Origin: Nocardia jejuensis NBRC 103114
GTDB taxonomy: Bacteria; Actinomycetota; Actinomycetes; Mycobacteriales; Mycobacteriaceae
NCBI RefSeq assembly: GCF_001613145.1
Contig: NZ_BDBU01000008.1
Coordinates: forward strand, 62,001 to 126,000
Direction: 5' to 3'
DNA: 64,000 bases
The number at the start of each line of letters is the position of its first letter. Within the stretch, counting starts at the first letter, position 1. Under the pieces are notes generated by a model, which did not search any database, was not told the origin of the DNA, and was given only the letters and a program-made list of their open reading frames with translations. Below are positions 34,412-43,362 of this stretch, one piece after another. Both the position numbers and the translations under genes were made by a program.

Positions 34412-34807
34412 GTGACAGGCGGCGAAGTCGAGCTGATCGTGGTGGATGCCGCGAACGTGGTGGGGTCGCGGCCGGACGGGTGGTGGAAGGACCGGCCGGG
34501 CGCCGCGCGGCGACTGCTGGACAAGCTGCCCCGCCTGCACACCACCCTCGGGCGGCCGGTCGAGATTCTGGTGGTGCTCGAGGGTGCGGCCAAGGCGGCT
34601 GTGTCGGACGGCGAGGAGTTCGAAGGGATACGGCTGGTCTCGGCCGAGCGGTCGGGGGACGACGCGATCGTCGACGTGGTCGCCGCCGCGGCGGACGGCT
34701 CGCGCCACATCACGGTGGTGACCGCCGATCGTGGACTCCGCGAGCGGGTCGAGGCGCACCGAGCCGAAACCGTCGGGCCGCGTTGGTTGTTGGACCTGAT
34801 CGACTGA
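34412..34807 (+). CDS. NYN-domain (YacP/PIN-like) putative ribonuclease
   Basis: 131 residues from GTG 34412 (GAGGGCT just upstream). LIVVDAANVVGSRPDGWWKDR has the Asp near the start of the PIN-like fold, HITVVTADRGLRERVEA has the second acidic site, and SGDDAIVDVVAAAA the third. Spacing matches the short NYN family of actinobacteria. Proteins of this fold cleave RNA with metal ions; activity here is not proven. It stands alone between convergent genes. Confidence 0.8.
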   Translation: MTGGEVELIVVDAANVVGSRPDGWWKDRPGAARRLLDKLPRLHTTLGRPVEILVVLEGAAKAAVSDGEEFEGIRLVSAERSGDDAIVDVVAAAADGSRHITVVTADRGLRERVEAHRAETVGPRWLLDLID

Positions 34808-34826
34808 TCCCGCGGGCGCGAATCCG

Positions 34827-35690
34827 TCAGCGCGGTGCGAGAGCTCCTTCCAGGAACGTGCGCACCGAGGTGGCCTCGTGACCGAGCAGGGATTCCAGCG
34901 CGGGGTCCGTGGTGGCGAATTCGCCACGACGCGAGGCGTGGAACATTCCCAGCAGCAGTTCGGCCTGGGCCTCGGGGACCCCGTGGGTGATCAGTCCGGC
35001 GGTCCAATCCTCGTCCTCGACGATCACGCGGCGCACCGTGCGCCCGCTGAGATCGGTCAGGATCGCGGCAATATCGTTCAGGTCCAGGGCATTCGGTGCG
35101 GTCAGCGGTGGAGTCGCGCCGTCGATCAGGTCCGGCTCGGCGAGCACGATCGCGGCCGCCTCGGCGAGATCGGCGTGCTCGGTCCAGGACACCGGCCCGT
35201 CGGCGGGTGCGCGCAGTTCGCCGGTCTCGAGCGCGTTGCCCAGCAGCAGTGGGATCGTCGCGGTGTAGAAGCCGTTCCGCAGGCTCGTGAACGGCAGGCC
35301 GCTCGCGGCGAGCAGCGCCTCGGTGGCGGCGTGATCGGGCATCGGGGCGAAGCGTGAATCCGCGCCCGCGCCTTGATGACTCGTGTACAGGATGCGCGTG
35401 GCGCCTACCGTCGTTGCCGCGTCGATCGCGGCGGCGTGCTGCGCGACCGCTTCGCCGCCGGTGTCGTTCGCGGAAACGATGAGCACCTGCGCGGCGTTCT
35501 CGAACGCCTCGGCGAGGGATTCGGGCTCGGTGAAATCGCCGCGGCGCACCCGCACGCCCCGTGCGCGGAGGTCGGCGGCGCGCGCGGTGTCCCGCACGCT
35601 GACCCCGACCTGATCGGCGGGGATTCTGGTGAGCAGCCGGTCGACGACCTGGGAGCCGAGCCGTCCGGTTGCTCCGGTGATGACGATCAT
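34827..35690 (-). CDS. NmrA-like NAD(P)H-dependent oxidoreductase (QorB-type)
   Basis: A 287-residue atypical SDR: the N-terminal ITGATGRLGSQVVDRLL Rossmann motif, GVRVRRGDF, the VSANDTG loop and ILYTSHQGAGAD. It lacks the YxxxK pair, as in NmrA/QorB proteins that bind NADP(H) and reduce quinones or act as redox sensors. The ATG has GAGG six bases upstream. Divergent TetR gene at 35773 and the TTATCG repeats between them indicate paired regulation. Confidence 0.87.
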   Translation of the reverse strand: MIVITGATGRLGSQVVDRLLTRIPADQVGVSVRDTARAADLRARGVRVRRGDFTEPESLAEAFENAAQVLIVSANDTGGEAVAQHAAAIDAATTVGATRILYTSHQGAGADSRFAPMPDHAATEALLAASGLPFTSLRNGFYTATIPLLLGNALETGELRAPADGPVSWTEHADLAEAAAIVLAEPDLIDGATPPLTAPNALDLNDIAAILTDLSGRTVRRVIVEDEDWTAGLITHGVPEAQAELLLGMFHASRRGEFATTDPALESLLGHEATSVRTFLEGALAPR

Positions 35691-35724
35691 GAGGTACCTC
35701 GTGTTATCTACGGAAACAAAGACA

Positions 35725-35769
35725 CGTTATCGATGATAATCGACGATAGCACGAATGCGTTATCGTTGA
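35725..35769. promoter_or_regulatory. TTATCG repeat operator region
   Basis: Direct repeats CGTTATCGATGA (35725-35736) and CGTTATCGTTGA (35758-35769) are 33 bp apart, and TTATC-GAT-GATAA (35727-35739) is a perfect 13-bp palindrome. All lie in the divergent nmrA/tetR promoter, so they are likely bound by the TetR protein. Confidence 0.55.
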
Positions 35770-35772
35770 TTC

Positions 35773-36480
35773 ATGTTGGACAGCAGACCGGACGGAACCA
35801 GCCGGCGCGAGGTACGGGCGAACATCGTCGCTGTCGCGGCACGGTTGCTGCACGACGCGGGACCCGCCGCGGTCACCACCCGTGCCGTCGCTCAGGCCGC
35901 CGGTGTGCAGGCCCCGACGATCTATCGCCTCTTCGGCGACAAGGACGGATTGCTCGACGCGGTCGCCGAACAGGTCTTCGCCACCTACGTCGCGGAAAAG
36001 TCCCTGGTCGCGGGCACCGGAGATCCGCTCGAGGATCTGCACCGGGGCTGGCACGCCCACATCGGCTTCGGGCTCGCGAATCCCGCACTCTTCGGTCTGC
36101 TCACCGATCCCGCGCGGGGCACTCGCTCACCGGCCGCTGCCGCGGGTCTGGAGGTGCTGCGCGCGCGGGTGCATCGGGTCGCGGAGATCGGCAGGCTGCG
36201 GGTCACCGAGCGTCGCGCCATCGACCTCATTCACGCCGCGGGCACTGGAGTCGTGCTCACCCTGCTCGCCGCCGCGCCGGCCGACCGCGATCTCGAGGTC
36301 TCCGATGCCATGTACGACACCGTGATGCGCGCCATCCTCACCGATGTGCCCGCGCTCGCCGACGACGGCCCGATTGCCGCCGCTGTCGCGTTCCGCACCG
36401 TGGTACCCGAGCTGGAGCTGCTCACCGACCACGAGCGGGCGCTGTTGTCCGAATGGCTGGACCGGGCGGCCCGTGGCTGA
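35773..36480 (+). CDS. TetR-family regulator
   Basis: 235 residues with [23 protein letters not shown] followed by [10 protein letters not shown], then a full TetR C-terminal domain of the WHG type ([21 protein letters not shown]). The ATG lies only three bases past the second CGTTATCG repeat, so binding there would shut off its own gene. Divergent from the NmrA-like reductase, its probable target. Inducer possibly a quinone or electrophile, from context only. Confidence 0.9.
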   Translation: MLDSRPDGTSRREVRANIVAVAARLLHDAGPAAVTTRAVAQAAGVQAPTIYRLFGDKDGLLDAVAEQVFATYVAEKSLVAGTGDPLEDLHRGWHAHIGFGLANPALFGLLTDPARGTRSPAAAAGLEVLRARVHRVAEIGRLRVTERRAIDLIHAAGTGVVLTLLAAAPADRDLEVSDAMYDTVMRAILTDVPALADDGPIAAAVAFRTVVPELELLTDHERALLSEWLDRAARG

Positions 36481-36526
36481 TCTCCTCAGCCGCCCGCGGC
36501 CCAGGAGATCGCTGCCCGAATCATGG

Positions 36527-37864
36527 TCAGGCGCAGCCGTTGCCACCGAGATCGGTGAGCGTCACCGCCTCGGCCATGGCCTGATATCCGGCGGGATTCG
36601 GGTGCAGGTGATCGGGTCCGGCGAACCGCGGATCCAGGGCCGAGGGGTTCGCCGGATCCTGGAGTGCGGCAGCGAAATCGATGACCGTGTCGGACAGGCG
36701 CTGCGCGCGGATCCAGTCGTTCAGGCGAATTCGGGTGGGGTCCTGCCGGGGTGCGACGATGGGACCGCCGAGCAGGGAGTTGGAGGTCGGAGTCAGCGTG
36801 CCGAGATGCACTCGGAGACCGGCACGGTGGAGTCGGGCGATCAGATCGGTGTACCCGGTGACGAGTTGATCGAAATTCGCGCCGAGCGGATTGTCGAGAT
36901 CGTTGATCCCCTCGAGGACGATCACATCGGTGACCCCCGCCTGCGCGATCACATCCGTTTCCACCCGCTCGGCCGCACCGGGGCCGAACATCGGAATCAG
37001 TCCGGGGGCCAGGAGCTGATTTCCGGAGATCCCGGCGTCGAGTGTCACCATCGAAATTCCTGCCGCGTCCAGGCGTCGCTGCAGAAAATCGGGATAGCGC
37101 GAATCGGTGTCCACCACCGAGTCCAGTTGCGGATAGCCGAGGTAGTTGCCGGCCACATAGCCGTCGGTGATCGAATCACCCAGCGCCACAACGCTCGACA
37201 CGCCGGCGGGGGCCAGCACGTCGAGCCCGGAGACCAGCGGCGCGGCCGTCGTGGACAGCACGTAGTCGGCCCCGGTGGTCTCGGCGGTCCGGTCGCCCGC
37301 GCCCGGCAGCGTGTAGTAACTGGTGGCGTTCGCGCCGAAGTGTTCCGAGGGCAGTACCGCCAGTTCCGGCGCGTGCACGCTGACCGCGATCGATTCCCAG
37401 GCCGCGGCGGGGAAGTCGACGGGATCGCTGATCGCCTCGCTACCCGGTGCGAGGGTGAGCCCGGGCCGACCGTCGAAGGTGACCGCGCGCACCGACTCCG
37501 CGCGCACCCGCGCACCGTCGTCCTGGGCGGCGATGGTGACGTGGTCGACGGTCATCGGCAGCGGGCGCAGGCGGTTGGACAGATGGATTCGGACCGTGCC
37601 GCCACCCCGATGCGGGGTGAGCACGATGCGATAGGACTGATCGGCCACCGACAGGAACGGGCGCAGCGACGCGTCGAGGAGACTCAGCGCGTCCGACGCG
37701 CTCGCGGTCCAGCTACCCACCCAGTGATCGCCGGAACACTGTGCCGCCGACGGTGCTTGCGCCCTCGCCCCGGGGGCGGCCGTGGTGAGGGCCGGAACGC
37801 AGGCCAGCACGGCGAGCGCGGCGATCGTTCGTCGTCGGCGATCGTAAACTTTGTGCCAGCTCAC
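36527..37864 (-). CDS. Secreted SGNH/GDSL hydrolase
   Basis: 445 residues. The GTG start at 37864 is followed by RRRRTIAALAVLACVPALTT, a signal peptide with cleavage near ARA-Q. An N-terminal beta domain (VGSWTASASDAL) typical of GDSL 'lipase_GDSL_2' proteins comes next, then block I VVALGDSITDGY, block II ISGNQLL, block III EGINDLD and block V DHLHPNPAGY with the catalytic Asp/His. All four SGNH blocks are intact. Likely an extracellular esterase acting on lipids or polysaccharide esters. GGAGG lies ten bases before the GTG. Confidence 0.9.
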   Translation of the reverse strand: MSWHKVYDRRRRTIAALAVLACVPALTTAAPGARAQAPSAAQCSGDHWVGSWTASASDALSLLDASLRPFLSVADQSYRIVLTPHRGGGTVRIHLSNRLRPLPMTVDHVTIAAQDDGARVRAESVRAVTFDGRPGLTLAPGSEAISDPVDFPAAAWESIAVSVHAPELAVLPSEHFGANATSYYTLPGAGDRTAETTGADYVLSTTAAPLVSGLDVLAPAGVSSVVALGDSITDGYVAGNYLGYPQLDSVVDTDSRYPDFLQRRLDAAGISMVTLDAGISGNQLLAPGLIPMFGPGAAERVETDVIAQAGVTDVIVLEGINDLDNPLGANFDQLVTGYTDLIARLHRAGLRVHLGTLTPTSNSLLGGPIVAPRQDPTRIRLNDWIRAQRLSDTVIDFAAALQDPANPSALDPRFAGPDHLHPNPAGYQAMAEAVTLTDLGGNGCA

Positions 37865-38066
37865 CTGCGGTGTTCCTCCCCGATCAAAAATGGTCGATCG
37901 ACCATAACGTTGCGCGGTGATGTCGGGGGCGGGTTCTGCGGGTTTGCTGCTTCGGTCGCCGAAACCGCTGAACGACCCGCGGATGAACCCTGCATTGCGA
38001 CAAGGCAATTGGCGTATTTCGGATAAATCGACCACAATCGAGAGAATGGGCGGCGATGGGGCACGA

Positions 38067-38492
38067 ATGCTGCGCGAGCTGTCGGTCGCCGACTCTCTCG
38101 AGCGGTTGGCAGGCTCGCAATATGGACGAATTGTGTACTCGCGCCGCGGAACTCCGATAATCCGGCCGGTGAATCACATCGTCGAAGAAGACGCCGTCAT
38201 TGTGCGCGCGCAATTGGGCGCAAGCGTGCTGCGAGGTGACGGTGAGCTGGTCGCGTACGAGGCCGACTCCTTCGACGTGAAGACCCGGCGCGGGTGGAGC
38301 GTGATCGTCACCGGAGTCGCGCACGTGGTGCGCGACCCCGAACTGGTGCGCCGCTACGAGGCGCTGATCGATCCGTGGGTCAATCTCCTGCGCGATCACG
38401 TCATCCGGATCGAGACCGAGGTCGTCACCGGACTGGAACTGATCGGCGAGAACGACGAGTGCGATGCCGACCTCGATGAGCGCGCACTGTGA
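38067..38492 (+). CDS. Pyridoxamine 5'-phosphate oxidase-fold flavin-binding protein
   Basis: 141 residues. RELSVADSLERLAGSQYGRIVYSRRGTPIIRPVNH-type opening (two strands and a helix), VYEADSFDVKTRRGWSVIVTG and a C-terminal IRIETEVVTGLELI are the pattern of 'Pyridox_ox_2' proteins of mycobacteria and Nocardia, which bind FMN or F420. ATG 38067 has GGGG five bases upstream; ATG 38046 is also possible. Single gene, function not readable. Confidence 0.82.
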   Translation: MLRELSVADSLERLAGSQYGRIVYSRRGTPIIRPVNHIVEEDAVIVRAQLGASVLRGDGELVAYEADSFDVKTRRGWSVIVTGVAHVVRDPELVRRYEALIDPWVNLLRDHVIRIETEVVTGLELIGENDECDADLDERAL

Positions 38493-38528
38493 CCGCCGCT
38501 ACCGTCCGGTAACCTGACACGCCGTTGG

Positions 38529-38560
38529 ACCGAGCCCGGCAATCCGTGGGCTAGCTCGGT
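38529..38560. other. Inverted repeat ACCGAGC ... GCTCGGT
   Basis: Perfect 7-bp arms with an 18-base loop between the FMN-binding protein and the permease gene. It could be a weak terminator for the first or a leader structure for the second. Confidence 0.35.
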
Positions 38561-38621
38561 GCGGACGCCCGCGCTTCGCAGGCGGCGGTGCGGCCGCACG
38601 CATGTGTGTGGAAGGAACCGA

Positions 38622-40034
38622 ATGACAGCCTCTGAAAGCCGACTATCGGCGAGCGCGGAGGGTGCGACACCCGGGGACGAGGGCTACTCCCGGGGCTTGT
38701 CGCCGCGCACCATCCAGATGATCGCCATCGGCGGCGCGATCGGCACCGGCCTGTTCTACGGCGCGGGTGGCGCCATCGAGCAGGCGGGACCGGCGCTCGT
38801 CCTGGCCTATCTGGCCGCCGGCCTGGCCATCTTCGTGATCATGCGGGCGCTGGGTGAGCTGCTCACCTATCGTCCGGTCACCGGCAGTTTCGCCGAATAC
38901 GCGAACGAGTTCCTGGGCCGCTTCGCCGGTTACGCCACCGGCTGGACGTACTGGGCGGTGTGGGTCAGCACCTGCATGGCCGAGATCACCGTGGCCGGTA
39001 AGTACGTGCAGTACTGGTTCGACATCCCGCAGTGGGTCACGGCGCTGGTCGTGCTCGGCATCATGTTCACGGCGAACCTGGTGTCGGTGAAGGTGTTCGG
39101 CGAGGGCGAGTTCTGGTTCTCCGCGATCAAGGTCACCGCCATCGTCGCCATGATCGTCATCGGCATCGGGGTGCTGATCTTCCACTTCGGCCACGCCACC
39201 AACCCGACCGTCACCAATCTCTGGAACGACGGCGGTGTGTTCCCGAACGGATTCGGGCAGGCGCTGCTCGCGCTGCAGATCGTGGTGTTCGCCTATGTGG
39301 GCGTGGAACTGGTCGGCGTCACCGCGGGGGAGGCGCGCGATCCGAAGCGCACCCTGCGCAAGGCGATCAACACCCTGCCGTTCCGCATCGGCCTGTTCTA
39401 CATCGGCGCGCTGCTGGTCATCATGTCGGTGTCGAGCTGGCGCACCTTCCACTCCGGGCGCAGTCCGTTCGTGGAGGTGTTCGAGCAGATCGGTATTCCG
39501 GGCGCGGCCGCCATCATCAACTTCGTGCTGCTGACCGCGGCGCTGTCCTCGTGCAACTCCGGGATCTACTCCACCGGTCGCATGCTGCGCAGTCTCGCCC
39601 AGCGGCAGGAGGCTCCGGCCGGACTGGGCGCGCTGAGCAAGCAGTCGGTGCCGGCCGCCGGTATCGCGCTGTCGGCGGCGGTCATGGTGATCGGCGTGGG
39701 CGTGAACTATTTCTCGCCGGAGAAGGCGTTCGGGTACGTCACCTCGGTGTCCACCATCGGCATCATCTTCGTGTGGGGCATCATCCTTCTCTGCCATCTG
39801 ATCTACCGCACACGGGTGCGGCGCGGGCTGCTCCCGGCGAGTGACTACCGGTTGCCGGGTGCGCCGGTGACCACGGTGATCGCGCTGATCTTCCTGGCGC
39901 TGGTCGTGGTGCTGCTGTTCTTCACCGAGTCCGGGCGCACCGCCATCGTGGTCGGCCTGGTGTGGGGTGTGCTGGTGTGCGCGGGGTACCCGCTGCTCTC
40001 GCGCACCCGCTCGGAAACCCCCGCGCGGAGCTGA
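38622..40034 (+). CDS. Amino-acid permease (APC superfamily, AAT family)
   Basis: A 470-residue inner-membrane transporter with 12 predicted hydrophobic segments. The start SPRTIQMIAIGGAIGTGLFYG (shown in part) is the family hallmark, followed by GPALVLAYLAAGLAIFVIMR and SFAEYANEFLGRFAGYATGW. The E(L)xGVTAGEARDPKRT region is the conserved loop. It would import amino acids by proton symport; specificity among aromatic, Ser/Ala/Gly, Pro or basic amino acids cannot be judged. ATG 38622 follows GGAAGGA. Confidence 0.93.
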   Translation: MTASESRLSASAEGATPGDEGYSRGLSPRTIQMIAIGGAIGTGLFYGAGGAIEQAGPALVLAYLAAGLAIFVIMRALGELLTYRPVTGSFAEYANEFLGRFAGYATGWTYWAVWVSTCMAEITVAGKYVQYWFDIPQWVTALVVLGIMFTANLVSVKVFGEGEFWFSAIKVTAIVAMIVIGIGVLIFHFGHATNPTVTNLWNDGGVFPNGFGQALLALQIVVFAYVGVELVGVTAGEARDPKRTLRKAINTLPFRIGLFYIGALLVIMSVSSWRTFHSGRSPFVEVFEQIGIPGAAAIINFVLLTAALSSCNSGIYSTGRMLRSLAQRQEAPAGLGALSKQSVPAAGIALSAAVMVIGVGVNYFSPEKAFGYVTSVSTIGIIFVWGIILLCHLIYRTRVRRGLLPASDYRLPGAPVTTVIALIFLALVVVLLFFTESGRTAIVVGLVWGVLVCAGYPLLSRTRSETPARS

Positions 40035-40156
40035 CCACTCGCAGCCACACTGCGGAATGCGCTGTATGGCATTGCGATTCGCCGGAATCCGGACCACCGG
40101 GGGAGCGGAAACGCTAGTTTCCTTGGGTAGGTTCGGTTCCGGCTTCGGGAGCTCGC

Positions 40157-41530
40157 ATGAACGATCCGCGACGGTTCGTAGTGATCGGGGGCGGGCTCGC
40201 GGGCCTGGCCTCCGCGGTCTGGCTCGCCGAAGCCGGGAAGCGGGTGACGCTGCTCGAGCGGCGCGGCAGGCTCGGCGGCCGCACTCACTCGCTCGACGTC
40301 GCGCCACTGCGCGATGTGCCCGACAACGGTCAGCACGTGATCGCCAGCGGCTATGACCATCTGTTCCGATATCTGAGCAGCGTCGGCACCCGGCAGTACA
40401 TCAAGTTCCCCGACCAGGGCGTGCTGCGCTGGCCCGGCGGGCGCACCTCGATCATGGGCACCAAGGGTTTTCGCGCGCTGAACTCCCTGTTCGGCGCCCA
40501 TCCCGATGCCAGTGCGGGGGATCGTGCACGGGCCGCCGTGGCGACGGTGAAGATGGGCTGGCAGTGCCTGAACCAGCCCGCCGATCTGGCCGAACTCACC
40601 ACCGATCAGTGGTTCCGGCGACTCGGCATGCCCGACACCGCGCGCGAGGCGCTGTGGGATTGGCTGGCACTGGGCATCGCGGCCGAACCCGTGCGCCAGG
40701 AATCGGCGAAGGTGTTCGCCGATGTGCTCGCGACCGGAATTCGCTTGGGCGTCAAGCATCGCCGACCTGTCGGCATCGGCTATCCGACGACCGATCTGGA
40801 CACGCTCTTCGTCGACGGCGCGCGGCGGGTGTTCGAACGTTCCGCGGTCGAGGTGCGCTATCGGGCCGTCGCGCGGCGCGTGATCATCCGGGACGGTGCG
40901 GTGACCGGTGTGGCCCTGGACGACGGCACCGTCGTCGAGGCCGACGCGGTGGTGTGCGCGGTGCCCAATTCGTATATCGGCGGACTGCTGGACGATCTGC
41001 CCGAACACGACGAGATCTACGCCGCCGCCGACAAATTGGGGTACACGCCGATCGTCAGCACCAACCTGTATCTGGATCGGCCGCTGGGCACCAAGGGCGC
41101 GATGGAGGCGCTGATCGGCGGCGCGGGCGTGATCGACGAGGTGTTCGATCGGCAGCGCATGCACGGACGCGGCACGCTCAACGGGTGGCTGTACTGTCTG
41201 ACCACCAGCGGCGCGTACGACCAGATCCACAAGCCCAGCCACGAGGTGGTCGAGGAGCAGATGACGCTGCTGCGCCGCTACTACCCGGACGCGGCGGAGG
41301 CCAAAGTCGTGCACGCGCAGGTGGTTCCGATGCCGCGCGCCACCTTCTCCCAGGTGGTCGGCACCGACGGGCTGCGGCCGGGACAGCGGACCTCGGTGCC
41401 CACGCTGGTGCTGGCGGGGGATTGGACCCGCACGGACTGGTCCGCGACGATGGAGAGCGCCGCGCAGAGCGCCTCGCGCGCGGTCGATCTGCTGTTGGCG
41501 CTGCCCGAACGAGCAGGGGCCGCGACCTAG
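40157..41530 (+). CDS. FAD-dependent amine-oxidase/phytoene-desaturase-like enzyme (HpnE-type)
   Basis: 457 residues. VVIGGGLAGLASAVWLAEAGKR is the dinucleotide fold, followed by LLERRGRLGGRTHS, the conserved NGQHVI motif, and the C-terminal LVLAGDWTRTDWSATMESAA FAD-binding motif. The NGQH and GDWT motifs are those of hydroxysqualene dehydroxylase/carotenoid-desaturase relatives in actinobacteria. No squalene synthase gene lies near here, so its role in hopanoid or carotenoid synthesis is inference. Convergent with a TetR gene. Confidence 0.85.
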   Translation: MNDPRRFVVIGGGLAGLASAVWLAEAGKRVTLLERRGRLGGRTHSLDVAPLRDVPDNGQHVIASGYDHLFRYLSSVGTRQYIKFPDQGVLRWPGGRTSIMGTKGFRALNSLFGAHPDASAGDRARAAVATVKMGWQCLNQPADLAELTTDQWFRRLGMPDTAREALWDWLALGIAAEPVRQESAKVFADVLATGIRLGVKHRRPVGIGYPTTDLDTLFVDGARRVFERSAVEVRYRAVARRVIIRDGAVTGVALDDGTVVEADAVVCAVPNSYIGGLLDDLPEHDEIYAAADKLGYTPIVSTNLYLDRPLGTKGAMEALIGGAGVIDEVFDRQRMHGRGTLNGWLYCLTTSGAYDQIHKPSHEVVEEQMTLLRRYYPDAAEAKVVHAQVVPMPRATFSQVVGTDGLRPGQRTSVPTLVLAGDWTRTDWSATMESAAQSASRAVDLLLALPERAGAAT

Positions 41531-41587
41531 GGCGAGAGCAGAGGCGTCTCGTGCCCGGCGTCTCGTACCCGGTGGCTCGGAGTGGTT

Positions 41588-42244
41588 CTAGTGCTCGCGT
41601 TCGGCTCGCACCGGATCGAGAAAGAAGTTGAGCACCAGGCGCGTGATGTCGGCCAGGAAGCGCTCGCGCGCGATGGGCGGGCCGTCCAGCACATAGCGGA
41701 TGGTCAGATGCTCGACCGTGCGCACCAGCATCCAGGCCGCCGCCTCGGCGTCCACTCCGGCGGGCACCGACCGAGCACGCAGGGCCAGGGCGGCGCGGGC
41801 CAGCTCGCCGATCTGCTGTTCGAAGGCCAGTACCCTCTCGCCGCCGGAGAGCCGCGGGGTCTGTTCCACCACGGCGCGCAGCAGTTCCGGGTGATCGCCC
41901 AGTGCGTCCAGGAGCTCGGAAATGGTCTCCGGGACAGCCACGTCCGGCGTGCGGGTGAGATTCGCCAGCACGTGCGTGCGCACTCGGTCCGCGAGCGCGC
42001 CGGTGTAACGCTCGATCACCGCCGCCACCACGGTGTCCTTGTTCGGGAAGTACTGATACAGCGATCCGGGGCTGATCCCCGCCGCGGCAGCGATGCGATT
42101 GGTGGACGCGCCGTCGTAGCCGTGCGCGATGAGCACCTGCTGCCCGGCGTTCACGATGCGCTCGACCATCGCGCGTGAGCGTTCCTGCTGCGGTGATCTG
42201 CGCAGCGCCGCAGGCGGTTTCGCGGCCCGGTGTTTCGGAGTCAT
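41588..42244 (-). CDS. TetR-family regulator
   Basis: 218 residues. HTH SPxxxNRIAAAAGISPGSLYQYF and NKDTVVAAVIERY, preceded by the basic, Gln-rich segment SPQQERSRAMVERIV. The C-terminal domain is the TetR_C type seen with PRTase-like dimerisation. It is divergent from the MpaB-family oxygenase operon with only 66 bases between, so that operon is its probable target along with itself. Confidence 0.9.
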   Translation of the reverse strand: MTPKHRAAKPPAALRRSPQQERSRAMVERIVNAGQQVLIAHGYDGASTNRIAAAAGISPGSLYQYFPNKDTVVAAVIERYTGALADRVRTHVLANLTRTPDVAVPETISELLDALGDHPELLRAVVEQTPRLSGGERVLAFEQQIGELARAALALRARSVPAGVDAEAAAWMLVRTVEHLTIRYVLDGPPIARERFLADITRLVLNFFLDPVRAEREH

Positions 42245-42270
42245 GGCATGCGTCCGGCTCGAGGAAATGC

Positions 42271-42293
42271 GAATTGAAAGCGAGCGTTTATTC
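42271..42293. promoter_or_regulatory. Possible TetR operator in the divergent oxygenase promoter
   Basis: GAATTGAAAGCGAGCGTTTATTC has matching ends (GAAT/ATTC and AAA/TTT) around a GC-rich centre, an imperfect dyad of TetR-site size. Position between the divergent genes is the main support. Confidence 0.35.
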
Positions 42294-42309
42294 GTGTCAG
42301 CGTGAATTC

Positions 42310-43359
42310 ATGGTGACACACAGCGCAATGGCGCGCGAGCCGGACGACGAATCGACGCGCGAGCCTCGGCGCCCCTCGGATCCGGTGCCGCTGGGACCGG
42401 ATTCGCTGACGTGGAAGATCTTCGGATCGCTCTACTTCGTGCCGAGCGGGCTCTTCATGGGAATGGTGCAGAACATGCATCCCGGGCTGGGCGCGGGCGT
42501 GGAATTCCATTCCGAGATCAAGGACGAGTTCTATCAGCGCGTCATCCGATCCGGATATCCGATCGTCGGCGTCGTGTTCGACGGCCCGCGGGCACGGGAG
42601 ACGGCCCGCGAGATCGTCGGGTATCACCGCACGATCAAGGGGGTCGACGCGCAGGGCCGGCACTATCACGCCCTGGATCCCGGCACCTTCTATTGGGCGC
42701 ACGCGGTGTTCTTCGTCGAGACGTTGCGCAGCGCCGAACTGTTCATGGGCGGGCTGAGTTCCGCACAGCGCGAACAGCTCTGGCGCGAGCATCGGCAGTG
42801 GTACGAGATGTACGGCATGAGCATGCGGGTGGTGCCGCCCAGCTGGGCCGAATTCCAGCGGTACTGGCGCGATATGTGCCGGGACACCCTCGAGCCGACG
42901 AACGCCGCATGGGAGGTCTACCGGCTCGCCGAACACGCGCCCGTGCCACCGTTCCCGGTGCTGCGGCATCTGCCTCGGCCGGTGTGGGAGCGCATGGTTC
43001 GGCCCGGCGGCGCGCGGATCTTCCAGTTCGTGACGGTCGGGATGTGCGATCCGGACATCCGCCGCACCATGGGATTCACCTGGACCGCGCGCGACCAGTG
43101 GGTGTTCGAGCAGTTGTGCCGGATGCTCTCGGCCATGAACCGGGTGACCCCGGACGGGGTGAAGTACGCCTTCCCGCGCATTCGCGCCGCCCGCCGCCGC
43201 GCCGCCGGAAAACGACCGGGCTGGATGCCACCGCCCGAAGCACCCGAATCACTGTGGCCCGCACCCGAACAGCGCGGCGACCCCAAGCACTACTGCCCCG
43301 TCCACGCCGATTTCGGCGCGGACGCGGTGACCCGATTCCGTCAGCTGTCAGGAATGTGA
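42310..43359 (+). CDS. MpaB/Lcp-family oxygenase (DUF2236), first of tandem pair
   Basis: 349 residues. Conserved features are YHRTIKGVDAQGRHYHALDP and FYWAHAVFFVET, with histidines at about 106 and 131, as in DUF2236 proteins. The family includes rubber oxygenase Lcp and the fungal MpaB; these are haem oxygenases that cut olefinic or terpene chains. No signal peptide is seen. ATG 42310 is taken as start; ATG 42328 is the other choice. It is 3 bases from the second oxygenase gene and divergent from TetR. Substrate unknown. Confidence 0.82.
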   Translation: MVTHSAMAREPDDESTREPRRPSDPVPLGPDSLTWKIFGSLYFVPSGLFMGMVQNMHPGLGAGVEFHSEIKDEFYQRVIRSGYPIVGVVFDGPRARETAREIVGYHRTIKGVDAQGRHYHALDPGTFYWAHAVFFVETLRSAELFMGGLSSAQREQLWREHRQWYEMYGMSMRVVPPSWAEFQRYWRDMCRDTLEPTNAAWEVYRLAEHAPVPPFPVLRHLPRPVWERMVRPGGARIFQFVTVGMCDPDIRRTMGFTWTARDQWVFEQLCRMLSAMNRVTPDGVKYAFPRIRAARRRAAGKRPGWMPPPEAPESLWPAPEQRGDPKHYCPVHADFGADAVTRFRQLSGM

Positions 43360-43362
43360 GCG

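Noticed and set aside
38643..40307. 554-residue minus-strand open frame
   Set aside because: Antisense to the amino-acid permease; extremely His/Arg/Asp-rich and without domain signatures.
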